Source: Flavobacterium petrolei (lineage in GTDB: Bacteria; Bacteroidota; Bacteroidia; Flavobacteriales; Flavobacteriaceae). Taken from it: DNA of 64,000 nt. Location: positions 558,001 to 622,000 of the forward strand of contig NZ_QNVY02000001.1 in NCBI RefSeq assembly GCF_003314435.2. The letters run 5' to 3'. Shown one piece after another: positions 43,516 through 51,434 of the stretch. A program made the position numbers and the translations under genes. The stretch's first letter is position 1. Every line of letters starts with the position of its first letter. Below the pieces are notes generated by a model, which worked only from the letters and a program-made list of their open reading frames with translations, made no database searches and was not told where the DNA came from.

Positions 43516-44553
43516 CTATAAATCCTTTTCAATAAAATTATGAATCACAATTGGGAACGGAAACGTTCTCAAAGTTTCCGTATCGATTCCGTTTTCAATT
43601 GTTCCTTTTACTTTTACTTTCCAAAACTTGATGTGTAAATGTTGGTGTGACAATTTATGAATGATACTTTTTTCGTTGTATTCTAACATACTCATAATTT
43701 CGTATTGGCTACTAAAATCGGTTTGAGTAAGAGTAGCAATAGTATTAAAATCTTCTTCTTTTTCGGTTTCGATCAAAGGGAATTCATATAAGTTGTGCCA
43801 AATTCCTTTGTCCGTTCTTTTCTGTATAATTGTATTTCCCGTTTCGTCTTCAAGAACTAGATAATTAAAGTATCGGTTTCTAACTTTTAGTTTTTTGGAC
43901 TTTACAGGCAACTGATCGACTTTATTTTTTTGCAAAGCGGCGCAACTTTCGTTGAAAACACAAATGCCACAATTCGGGCTTTTAGGAACGCATTGCAACG
44001 CACCAAACTCCATAATGGCTTGATTGAAGGTTGCCGGATTATCCTTTGGCATCAGTTCGAAAGCCAAAGCGGCAAATTCTTTTTTGGCGGAAGCCTGAGC
44101 AATATCCGTATCCATATCAAAATAACGGGACAAAACCCGAAACACGTTCCCATCAACAACCGGAACAGGTTCTTTATAAGAGAAAGAAGCGATAGCGGCC
44201 GCAGTGTATTCTCCTACTCCTTTCAATTTCAACAAGTCATTATAATTACCTGGGAAAATTCCCGATAATTCCTGTGCTATATGCTGCGCAGTTTTATGCA
44301 AGTTTCGGGCTCTGGAATAATATCCTAATCCCTGCCAGAGTTTCAAAACCTGTTCTTCATTGGCTTTCGCCAAATCAAAAACAGTGGGAAAAGCGGTTGT
44401 AAAAGACAAAAAATAAGGCATTCCTTGTGCCACACGCGTTTGTTGCAACATGATTTCAGAGAGCCAAATAGGGTACGGATCAGTGGTATTTCTCCAAGGC
44501 AAATCGCGTTTATTTTGTAAATACCATTGTATTAACAAGTTAGAAAAAATCAT
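43516..44553 (-). CDS. mutY: A/G-specific adenine DNA glycosylase MutY
   Basis: Removes adenine mispaired with 8-oxoguanine. The 345-residue enzyme has the HhH-GPD core with catalytic Glu33 (SEIMLQQT) and Asp134 (VVDGNVFR), helix-hairpin-helix LKGVGEYTA (110-118), and the [4Fe-4S] loop C-x6-C-x2-C-x5-C complete (CVPKSPNCGICVFNESC). The C-terminal 120 residues are the NUDIX-like 8-oxoG recognition domain. Full length; first gene of the mutY-ssb-gldE-gldD cluster. Confidence 0.97.
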   Translation of the reverse strand: MIFSNLLIQWYLQNKRDLPWRNTTDPYPIWLSEIMLQQTRVAQGMPYFLSFTTAFPTVFDLAKANEEQVLKLWQGLGYYSRARNLHKTAQHIAQELSGIFPGNYNDLLKLKGVGEYTAAAIASFSYKEPVPVVDGNVFRVLSRYFDMDTDIAQASAKKEFAALAFELMPKDNPATFNQAIMEFGALQCVPKSPNCGICVFNESCAALQKNKVDQLPVKSKKLKVRNRYFNYLVLEDETGNTIIQKRTDKGIWHNLYEFPLIETEKEEDFNTIATLTQTDFSSQYEIMSMLEYNEKSIIHKLSHQHLHIKFWKVKVKGTIENGIDTETLRTFPFPIVIHNFIEKDL

Positions 44554-44571
44554 GTTTTAATTATTTGTTAG

Positions 44572-44579
44572 CAAAAGTA
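44572..44579 (-). promoter_or_regulatory. -7 box of mutY
   Basis: TACTTTTG on the minus strand, 19 bases upstream of the mutY ATG. Confidence 0.5.
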
Positions 44580-44636
44580 AAAGTTTATGTGATTAAAATT
44601 TAATGAATTAGCTTGAATAATTGTTTTTTAAATTCC

Positions 44637-44644
44637 TATATTTG
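44637..44644 (+). promoter_or_regulatory. -7 box of the HU gene
   Basis: TATATTTG on the + strand, 43 bases before the ATG. TTG triplets at 44613 and 44621 are near, but not exactly at, the 19-base spacing. Confidence 0.55.
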
Positions 44645-44686
44645 CAAACTCAAAAAAATAGTACAACATTATAAATAGGAAAGAAA

Positions 44687-44977
44687 ATGACGAAAGCAGA
44701 TATCGTAGCAAAAATTTCAGAAAAATTAGGTCTTGAAAAAGGAGATGTACAAGCAACTGTAGAGACCTTTATGAATGAAGTGAAAAATTCATTAGAAACT
44801 GGAGACAATGTTTATTTAAGAGGTTTTGGAAGTTTTATAGTGAAGACTAGAGCTGAGAAAACAGGAAGAAATATTTCTAAGAATACCACAATAAAAATTC
44901 CTGCACACAACATTCCTGCATTCAAACCTGCAAAAGTTTTTGTAGAAGGAGTGAAAACAAATAACGAAGCAAAATAA
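44687..44977 (+). CDS. HU-family DNA-binding protein
   Basis: Small nucleoid protein of 96 residues. It starts MTKADIVAKISEKLGL, has the dimer core VETFMNEVKNSL, GFGSFIVK, and the DNA-wrapping beta arm KTGRNISKNTTIKIPA ending with the conserved PAFKPAKVF. Full length. It is followed after 27 bases by a 30-residue basic protein gene, and both probably end at the same terminator. Confidence 0.95.
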   Translation: MTKADIVAKISEKLGLEKGDVQATVETFMNEVKNSLETGDNVYLRGFGSFIVKTRAEKTGRNISKNTTIKIPAHNIPAFKPAKVFVEGVKTNNEAK

Positions 44978-45004
44978 TAATATTAATCATAAAATCGACA
45001 AGAC

Positions 45005-45097
45005 ATGCCAAGTGGTAAAAAAAGAAAGAGACATAAGGTAGCAACGCACAAACGTAAAAAAAGAGCGAGAGCTAACCGTCACAAAAAGAAAAAGTAG
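45005..45097 (+). CDS. Tiny basic ribosomal-type protein (30 residues, bL38-like)
   Basis: A 30-residue product, MPSGKKRKRHKVATHKRKK then RARANRHKKKK, with 18 Lys or Arg and 3 His. The same kind of protein recurs in Bacteroidota next to HU and rng. From memory it fits the small Bacteroidota large-subunit protein named bL38 in the F. johnsoniae ribosome structure; I could not check this. ATG start, TAG stop inside an intrinsic terminator. Too short for most gene callers. Confidence 0.8.
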   Translation: MPSGKKRKRHKVATHKRKKRARANRHKKKK

Positions 45098-45120
45098 TTT
45101 TAAACTACTTTTTTCTTTTT
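45088..45120 (+). terminator. Terminator overlapping the stop codon of the 30-residue gene
   Basis: AAAGTAGTT pairs with AACTACTTT around a 3-base loop and is followed by a T-rich run. The stem contains the TAG stop codon. Confidence 0.75.
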
Positions 45121-45265
45121 AAAAGTTCATTGAAATTGAGAAAAAGAAAACTAGAACAAAGAAGAAAGAAATAAGACTTATAAATCTTGCTTCTTGTCTC
45201 TTTGATTTTCTAAGTCTTTTTCTCCCCGGGTTCAATACCTGTTAAAATATTGTTTAATCCATTTG

Positions 45266-45279
45266 TTCGCCTTGGCGAA
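45266..45279 (+). promoter_or_regulatory. Small hairpin next to the rng start codon
   Basis: TTCGCCTTGGCGAA is a perfect palindrome ending 9 bases before the rng ATG; it could limit ribosome access or mark a processing site. Function inferred. Confidence 0.35.
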
Positions 45280-45288
45280 TAGATAAAA

Positions 45289-46842
45289 ATGTACAGCGTG
45301 AATAAAGAATTAATCATCCGATCTAGTTCTGAAGCCGTAGATTTTGCCTTATTAAAAGATGGAAAACTAATTGAATTACACAAAGAAGAAGAAAAAAGCA
45401 ACTTCCAGGTTGGTGATATTTTTATTGCCAAAATCAGGAAGCCAGTTGCCGGACTTAACGCTGCTTTTGTAAATGTAGGCTTCGAAAAAGATGCCTTTTT
45501 ACATTATCATGATTTAGGACCTAATTTAGCTTCCCAACTGAAATTCATAAAACTTGTAAGCGCAGGTAAATTAAAAGATTTCTCCCTAAAAAACTTTCAG
45601 TTTGAAAAAGAAATAGACAAAGATGGCACCATTACTGATGTTTTGAGTTCCAATCAATCTGTTTTAGTACAAGTTGTCAAAGAACCTATATCTACAAAAG
45701 GACCAAGAATTAGCGCTGAGCTTTCTCTTGCCGGAAGATTTATAGTTTTGGTTCCGTTTTCTGACCGCGTTTCTATTTCACAAAAAATAGAAGACAAAAA
45801 AGAAAAAGAACGCTTGAAACGATTAGTACAATCCATCAAACCAAAAGGATTTGGTGTTATTGTTCGCACAGTAGCAGAAGGCAAAAATACAGCCGAATTA
45901 GAAAAAGATTTGCAGAACCTGCTCAGCAGATGGACTGCAATGTGTAAAAAATTACCGACCGCTCATCATCCGTCTAAAGTATTAGGAGAACTCAATAGAG
46001 CTTCTTCGATATTAAGAGATGTATTTAATGATACCTTTAGTGGTATTCAAATTGATGATGAAGAGTTGTACAACCAAACAAAGGATTATTTGCAAGAAAT
46101 TGCACCATCCAAACAATCAATTGTTAAGTTTTATCAATCAAAAGACACACCTATTTTTGAGAAATACAACATAGAGAGACAAATCAAAACTTCTTTTGGA
46201 AAAACAGTATCCATGAGTAAAGGGGCGTATCTTATTATCGAACACACTGAAGCTTTGCACGTCATTGACGTAAACAGCGGAAACCGTTCTAATAAAGCCA
46301 CCAACCAGGAAGATACCGCCATGGAAGTCAATATGATTGCAGCTGCCGAAATCGCAAGACAATTACGTCTTCGTGATATGGGTGGAATCATCGTAGTTGA
46401 TTTTATCGATATGTCAAATCCTGAAAATCGTAAAGTGTTGTTCGATTTCTTGAAAGAAGAAATGAGCGATGATAAAGCAAAACACAAGATCTTACCTCCA
46501 AGCAAATTTGGATTAGTTCAAATTACAAGACAAAGAGTAAGACCTGAAGTAAATATTAAAACTAGAGAAGAAGATCCCAACAATGAAAGTGGCGAAATTG
46601 AAGCGCCAATTCAAATCATTGATAAAATTGCTTTTGATTTAGAAAGAGTATTAAAAAACCACAAAGATGTTGTGCTTAATGTACATCCTTTTGTGGCCGC
46701 ATACCTTACCAAAGGTTTTCCATCATTACGTTCAAAATGGTTTCTTGAACATAAAAAATGGGTGAAAATTATACCTCGTGATGCTTACACGTATTTAGAA
46801 TATCATTTCTACGACAAAAAAGAAAATGCTGTCATAGAATAA
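45289..46842 (+). CDS. rng: Ribonuclease G (RNase E/G family)
   Basis: Endoribonuclease for rRNA 5'-end maturation and mRNA decay, 517 residues. It has an N-terminal S1 domain (about 38-120), the RNase H-like and 5'-sensor region, and the DNase I-like catalytic part with HVIDVNSGNRS (near 324) and IVVDFIDMSNPENR (near 366), supplying the magnesium-binding Asp. The CPxC zinc-link found after this point in E. coli RNase E and G is absent; the region reads RVRPEVNIKTREED. Lacks the long RNase E C-terminal scaffold. Confidence 0.94.
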   Translation: MYSVNKELIIRSSSEAVDFALLKDGKLIELHKEEEKSNFQVGDIFIAKIRKPVAGLNAAFVNVGFEKDAFLHYHDLGPNLASQLKFIKLVSAGKLKDFSLKNFQFEKEIDKDGTITDVLSSNQSVLVQVVKEPISTKGPRISAELSLAGRFIVLVPFSDRVSISQKIEDKKEKERLKRLVQSIKPKGFGVIVRTVAEGKNTAELEKDLQNLLSRWTAMCKKLPTAHHPSKVLGELNRASSILRDVFNDTFSGIQIDDEELYNQTKDYLQEIAPSKQSIVKFYQSKDTPIFEKYNIERQIKTSFGKTVSMSKGAYLIIEHTEALHVIDVNSGNRSNKATNQEDTAMEVNMIAAAEIARQLRLRDMGGIIVVDFIDMSNPENRKVLFDFLKEEMSDDKAKHKILPPSKFGLVQITRQRVRPEVNIKTREEDPNNESGEIEAPIQIIDKIAFDLERVLKNHKDVVLNVHPFVAAYLTKGFPSLRSKWFLEHKKWVKIIPRDAYTYLEYHFYDKKENAVIE

Positions 46843-46846
46843 AAAT

Positions 46847-46880
46847 AAAAACCGCCTTTCGTGAGATTGGCGGTTTTTTT
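46847..46880 (+). terminator. Intrinsic terminator of rng
   Basis: AAAACCGCC pairs with GGCGGTTTT around a 12-base loop, followed by seven T residues. Confidence 0.85.
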
Positions 46881-46937
46881 GTGCGTCATTGCGAGATTCT
46901 TCGAAGCAATCTGTAATTTATAATTTATTTGTTTTTA

Positions 46938-47017
46938 GGAGCTATTTCCAGCTATCCGTTGCAATCTTTTCTTTTTTAAAGAAAAAAAGAAAAGGATTTT
47001 CACTGCTATCTGGGCTA
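46938..47017 (+). repeat. Dispersed hairpin repeat, copy A
   Basis: Inverse orientation to copy C: starts GGAGCTAT and ends CTGGGCTA. The core ATCTTTTCTTTTTT pairs with AAAAAAGAAAAGGAT (one bulge). It lies between convergent rng and tadA. Confidence 0.8.
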
Positions 47018-47035
47018 GGGCATTCGTTTATAATA

Positions 47036-47479
47036 TCACTTCCTTCTCTCCGCAAAAAATCGCTTCATCAACTCCGAGGCTTCATTTGCCAAAACCCCAG
47101 AAACAACCGTAGTTTTAGGATGCAATTGCGTTCCCATTTTTACAAAACCACGATTTTCATCGCTGGCACCATACACAATTTTCGAAATCTGACTCCAATA
47201 CAAAGCGCCTGCACACATCTGGCAAGGTTCCAGTGTTACGTATAGTGTACAACCTATTAAATATTTCCCGCCAAGATAATTCGCTGCTGCAGTAATAGAT
47301 TGCATTTCGGCGTGGGCCGTAACATCATGTAATAATTCGGTTAAATTATGACTTCTGGCAATGACCTTATTATCAATGACAATTAGAGCGCCAACAGGAA
47401 TTTCGCCTTTTTCAAAAGCCATTTCAGCTTCCTGCAAAGCTTTTTTCATGAAATATTCGTCGGTAAATGGGTTTATCAT
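47036..47479 (-). CDS. tadA: tRNA-adenosine(34) deaminase TadA
   Basis: Converts A34 to inosine in tRNA-Arg. The 147-residue cytidine-deaminase fold enzyme has zinc ligands in TAHAEMQ (His, with catalytic Glu) and LEPCQMCAGAL (PCxxC), and begins the core with FMKKALQEAEMAFEKGEIPVG-like helix. Full length. A -7 box at 47484-47491 is only 4 bases before the ATG, implying a very short leader or a downstream start. Confidence 0.93.
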   Translation of the reverse strand: MINPFTDEYFMKKALQEAEMAFEKGEIPVGALIVIDNKVIARSHNLTELLHDVTAHAEMQSITAAANYLGGKYLIGCTLYVTLEPCQMCAGALYWSQISKIVYGASDENRGFVKMGTQLHPKTTVVSGVLANEASELMKRFFAERRK

Positions 47480-47483
47480 ACAG

Positions 47484-47491
47484 CAAAAGTA
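47484..47491 (-). promoter_or_regulatory. -7 box of tadA
   Basis: TACTTTTG on the minus strand, ending 4 bases before the annotated ATG; the transcript would be nearly leaderless. Confidence 0.45.
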
Positions 47492-47538
47492 AGGATTTGA
47501 AATAATTTTCGTTAGTTTTATAATCAGAAACGTAAAGT

Positions 47539-48390
47539 ATGGTAAGGAAATATAAAATCACAATTTCAGAACCTTGTCAAGAGGATTGGAACAAAATGAC
47601 TCCAAATGACCAAGGGCGTTTTTGTATGAGTTGCGCTAAAACTGTTGTAGATTTCACTGCAATGCTACCCGAAGAAGTGCAGCATTTTTTCATCCAAAAT
47701 CAAAACCAGAATATCTGTGGTAGAATGAGCAAATCGCAATTAGATTCGATTACCATTCAAATCCCGAGTCGTGCACTTTATATTCAAACTCAGTATCACA
47801 AAATGTTTTTGTTAGCATTATTTATCACAATGGGAACCACTTTGTTTAGTTGTGCCGATAAAAATGGAAACAAACAAAAAATTGATTCTGTTGAAGTGGT
47901 TAAAGACAGTACAAAAGCATCTCAAATAACTGTTGGCATGATGTTGCCAGAAAAAAACAATACCCAAAACCATGTTCAACCTCCTGCACCAGCAACCAAG
48001 GTAAATCATGTGAAATTTATAAATCCCCAAACAATTGCTTGCGAAAAAACAACAAAGAACGAGACTGTTGTTGAAGATGTAATTTACAACGGAGGTATCG
48101 GTTTCGAATTCCCTCCAGAATATAAAGACGGGATTGAAAAATTTTATACTTTTTTTAAAGAAGAGTTCAAACATCCAGAAAATATAAAAAATAAAATTAC
48201 CGAAATCTCAATCTCATTCGTTGTCGATAAAGACGGCTCATTAACCTATGTCAAACCCCAATCTGAAATTGACGAAGCTTTAGAAAGTGAAATTATTAGA
48301 GTTTTGAAATTATGTCCTAAATGGAAACCAGGTGAACAAAATGGTAAAAAAACACGAACATTATACACTGCACCTATTTCTTTGATCTAA
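47539..48390 (+). CDS. TonB C-terminal-domain protein with an N-terminal Cys4 module
   Basis: A 283-residue single-pass membrane protein. Residues 1-85 form a module with four Cys (Cys13, 29, 32 and 60) in the pattern C-x15-C-x2-C-x27-C, including GRFCMSCAKTVVDF. A membrane segment follows (about 89-104). A linker with PPAPATK leads to a TonB-C domain (about 195-283) recognisable by ISFVVDKDGSL, ALESEIIRVLK and PKWKPGEQNGK. The N-terminal part should be cytoplasmic and may bind metal. No ExbBD lies nearby. Not a standard TonB; role unknown. Confidence 0.78.
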   Translation: MVRKYKITISEPCQEDWNKMTPNDQGRFCMSCAKTVVDFTAMLPEEVQHFFIQNQNQNICGRMSKSQLDSITIQIPSRALYIQTQYHKMFLLALFITMGTTLFSCADKNGNKQKIDSVEVVKDSTKASQITVGMMLPEKNNTQNHVQPPAPATKVNHVKFINPQTIACEKTTKNETVVEDVIYNGGIGFEFPPEYKDGIEKFYTFFKEEFKHPENIKNKITEISISFVVDKDGSLTYVKPQSEIDEALESEIIRVLKLCPKWKPGEQNGKKTRTLYTAPISLI

Positions 48391-48553
48391 ACAAAATAGT
48401 TTTGACAAAACATATTTATACCATAACTAATCGTAGCTGTTTCAAAAAGCAGCCAATCTAGACTTAGTTGACCTATTTAATTAACTACCTGTATATTGTA
48501 AGATTGGTATTAGAATCGTCTTAAATTGAAAAAAAGATTCCAATTTAAAACCG

Positions 48554-48561
48554 TAAATTTG
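48554..48561 (+). promoter_or_regulatory. -7 box of dxs
   Basis: TAAATTTG on the + strand, 15 bases before the chosen dxs ATG. It supports that start over an upstream TTG at 48526, which would lie upstream of the transcript start. Confidence 0.5.
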
Positions 48562-48576
48562 CTTTTTATAAAAACA

Positions 48577-50358
48577 ATGAAATACAATTTACTTTCAAAC
48601 ATCAATAACCCAACCGATTTACGCATGCTTGACGAAGCGCAACTTCCTCAAGTTGCCCAAGAATTACGCGATTTCATTATCGACGTTGTGGCTGTAAAAG
48701 AAGGTCATCTCGGCGCAAGCTTAGGAGTCATCGAATTGACAATTGCCTTGCATTATGTTTTTGACACACCAAACGATTTATTGATTTGGGACGTAGGTCA
48801 TCAAGCCTACGGCCATAAAATACTGACCGGTCGAAGAGAAAATTTTCATACCAACAGGCAACTCGGCGGTATTTCCGGTTTCCCAAAAAGAAGTGAGAGT
48901 ATTTACGATGCTTTTGGCGTAGGCCACTCCTCTACTTCTATTTCGGCAGCTTTAGGAATGGCGATTGCTTCTAATTTGAAAGGTGACTACAGTAAACAAC
49001 ACGTTGCTGTTATTGGCGACGCTTCAATTGCCTCAGGGATGGCTTTTGAAGGATTAAATCACGCCGGAGTTACGGATGCAAATTTACTGGTGATTCTTAA
49101 TGATAACGCTATCGGGATTGATCCAAGTGTAGGTGCTTTGAAACAATACCTCACTGCTGTAAAAGAAGGAAAAAATCCGAGGCAAAATAACATGATTAAA
49201 TCCTTGAATTTTGATTATTCGGGGCCTATTGACGGTCATGATATTTTTGCCGTGATTAAAGAACTGAAACGTTTACAAAAAATAAAAGGACCTAAATTCC
49301 TTCATATCATTACCACAAAAGGGAAAGGTCTTCAACAAGCCGAAGAGGATCAGGTAAAATATCATGCTCCGGGAAAATTTGACGCTTTAACTGGAGAAAT
49401 CCATGTTAAATCCGAAGAAAATTTACCTCCAAAATATCAGGATGTTTTTGGCTTGACCATATTGGATCTGGCCAGAAAAAACGAGAAAATAATAGGAATT
49501 ACTCCTGCTATGCCATCGGGAAGTTCTTTAAAATTTATGATGGATGCCTTTCCAAAACGTGCTTTTGACGTGGGAATTGCAGAACAACATGCGGTGACTT
49601 TAGCCGCCGGAATGGCAACACAAGGCATGGTAGTTTATTGCAATATTTACTCGACATTTTTACAAAGAGCATACGACCAGATAATCCACGATGTGGCGCT
49701 ACAAAACCTTCCCGTAATTTTTTGTTTGGACAGAGCCGGTTTAGTCGGAGAAGACGGAGCAACACACCACGGTGTTTTCGATTTGGCTTATTTGCGTTGC
49801 ATTCCTAACATGATTGTTCATGCCCCAATGAATGAAATTGCCTTGCAAAATATCTTACACACAGCGCAATTAGGATTAAATCATCCTATAGCCATTCGCT
49901 ATCCAAGAGGTCGCGGAGTCATTCAAGATTGGCAAACACAACATCTTGGGAAGTATGAAAAAATAGCAATTGGAAAAAGTGTCTGCATCAAACAAGGTTC
50001 GAAAGTTGCTGTTTTATCCAATGGAACTATTGGCAATAATGTCACTTTGGCAATAGCCAAAATGAAACATCCGGAAACTATTGCGCATTATGATTTTTCA
50101 TTTGTTAAACCATTAGATGAAAAGGCATTAAAAGATATATTTAACACCTTTAAAACCATCACTACAATAGAAGACGGAACTGTAAAAGGCGGTTTTGGAA
50201 GTGCAATTCTCGAGTTTGCCTCAGAAAATAATTATGCTTCAAAAATTACTGTTTTGGGTATTCCTGATGCGTTTATTGAACATGGAACTGTAGCTGAATT
50301 ACAACAATATTGCAAAATTGACGTTAAAAGTCTTGAAATACTTTTTTCAAGTTATTAA
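48577..50358 (+). CDS. dxs: 1-deoxy-D-xylulose-5-phosphate synthase
   Basis: First enzyme of the MEP isoprenoid pathway: pyruvate plus glyceraldehyde-3-phosphate to DXP, using TPP. The 593-residue product has GHLGASLGVIELTIAL (near 33), VGHQAYGHKILTGRR, the TPP-magnesium motif GDASIASGMAFEGLN (near 150) and the transketolase-type segment LDRAGLVGEDG. I start at the ATG of 48577 (MKYNLLSN); a TTG 17 codons earlier keeps frame but precedes the promoter box. Its TPP need links it to the thiamine-regulated receptor in this window. Confidence 0.97.
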   Translation: MKYNLLSNINNPTDLRMLDEAQLPQVAQELRDFIIDVVAVKEGHLGASLGVIELTIALHYVFDTPNDLLIWDVGHQAYGHKILTGRRENFHTNRQLGGISGFPKRSESIYDAFGVGHSSTSISAALGMAIASNLKGDYSKQHVAVIGDASIASGMAFEGLNHAGVTDANLLVILNDNAIGIDPSVGALKQYLTAVKEGKNPRQNNMIKSLNFDYSGPIDGHDIFAVIKELKRLQKIKGPKFLHIITTKGKGLQQAEEDQVKYHAPGKFDALTGEIHVKSEENLPPKYQDVFGLTILDLARKNEKIIGITPAMPSGSSLKFMMDAFPKRAFDVGIAEQHAVTLAAGMATQGMVVYCNIYSTFLQRAYDQIIHDVALQNLPVIFCLDRAGLVGEDGATHHGVFDLAYLRCIPNMIVHAPMNEIALQNILHTAQLGLNHPIAIRYPRGRGVIQDWQTQHLGKYEKIAIGKSVCIKQGSKVAVLSNGTIGNNVTLAIAKMKHPETIAHYDFSFVKPLDEKALKDIFNTFKTITTIEDGTVKGGFGSAILEFASENNYASKITVLGIPDAFIEHGTVAELQQYCKIDVKSLEILFSSY

Positions 50359-50396
50359 AATAATTATTTTGCAACCTCAAATACAACTAGCCCAAA

Positions 50397-51431
50397 ATGA
50401 AATTTTTAACCTTCACTTTATTACTGCTGACTTTCACATTTCCTCTTAATAGTTTTTCTCAAGAAACGACAAACACCACTCTTTCCGACGGACTTAAACC
50501 TATAACCACACTAACAACTGCAGGCAAAGCATTGCGTGTTCCACTAAAAATACAAACAAAAACACATTACCTTCCATTATCCTATTGGAGTAAAAAAAAC
50601 AGTTTAGGCTTTGACATCTCTGAGGTAGCATTTGTCAACTGGAGCGCAGGAGGAACAAGTTCAATTTCCGGTTTATTTAAAGGTAAATTTCACAGAGTCT
50701 ATAACAGAAGTAATTATAACTGGTCAAATGAATTAATAATTAGATACGGTTTGAATAAACAAGATGGAATCGATCTTCGAAAAACAGACGACGCCATCCA
50801 TTTAAATTCTACTTTTGGATATAGAAAAGACACACTTTCAAACTGGTTTCATTCGGCTAAATTTAATTTTAATACGCAATTTACGAATGGTTACGCCTAT
50901 CCAAATACGGAAATAGCTATTTCAAAACCCTTTGCACCCGCTTATATTTTTATGGGAATAGGCGCTGAAAATATCAATAAAGAAAAAAACAGAACCTTCT
51001 ACATCTCTCCATTTACATTTAAAACAACCTTAGTTTTAGACCAAAGACTGGCTGATCAGGGTGCTTTTGGAGTTGTAAAAGCCACCTACGATTTAGATGG
51101 AAACCTATTAACTGCAGGAGAACAGGTAAAAATGGAACTTGGTTTTTTGATTACTAATAAATTCAAAAAAGAAATCTTCAAAAATATCAGTTTAGAAAAT
51201 CGGCTGAGCTTATATTCTGACTATGTAAATCGTTTTGGAAATATAGATATTGATTGCGACTTGCAGATAGAACTTGTGGTAAATCAATATGTGAAAGCCA
51301 ATATTGGAGCACATGTTATCTACGACGACGATATTAAATCAAAAAAAGAAATTGCTGGAATACAAGTAACTGAAGGCCCAAAAACACAAGTTCGACAAGC
51401 AATAGGTGTTGGAATTGAATATGTTTTTTAA
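50397..51431 (+). CDS. DUF3078 family exported protein
   Basis: A 344-residue Bacteroidota protein with a signal peptide (about 1-21, ending SFSQ). The DUF3078 region (about 60-344) is beta-rich: YWSKKNSLGFDISEVAFVNW, WSAGGTSSISG and later strands with VYDDDIKS and a C-terminal GVGIEYVF ending in Phe, typical of an outer-membrane beta-barrel. Function not known. It starts 38 bases after dxs, so cotranscription is likely. Confidence 0.85.
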   Translation: MKFLTFTLLLLTFTFPLNSFSQETTNTTLSDGLKPITTLTTAGKALRVPLKIQTKTHYLPLSYWSKKNSLGFDISEVAFVNWSAGGTSSISGLFKGKFHRVYNRSNYNWSNELIIRYGLNKQDGIDLRKTDDAIHLNSTFGYRKDTLSNWFHSAKFNFNTQFTNGYAYPNTEIAISKPFAPAYIFMGIGAENINKEKNRTFYISPFTFKTTLVLDQRLADQGAFGVVKATYDLDGNLLTAGEQVKMELGFLITNKFKKEIFKNISLENRLSLYSDYVNRFGNIDIDCDLQIELVVNQYVKANIGAHVIYDDDIKSKKEIAGIQVTEGPKTQVRQAIGVGIEYVF

Positions 51432-51434
51432 AAG

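Noticed and set aside
45220..45245. tRNA-like GGTTCAATACC (T-arm resemblance)
   Set aside because: No acceptor, anticodon or D stems can be drawn around it.
46134..46505. 123-codon minus-strand open frame inside rng
   Set aside because: Antisense to the conserved catalytic region of rng; composition follows the complementary strand.
46889..47245. 118-codon + frame across repeat copy A and tadA
   Set aside because: Runs through the dispersed repeat and then antisense to tadA; not a protein.
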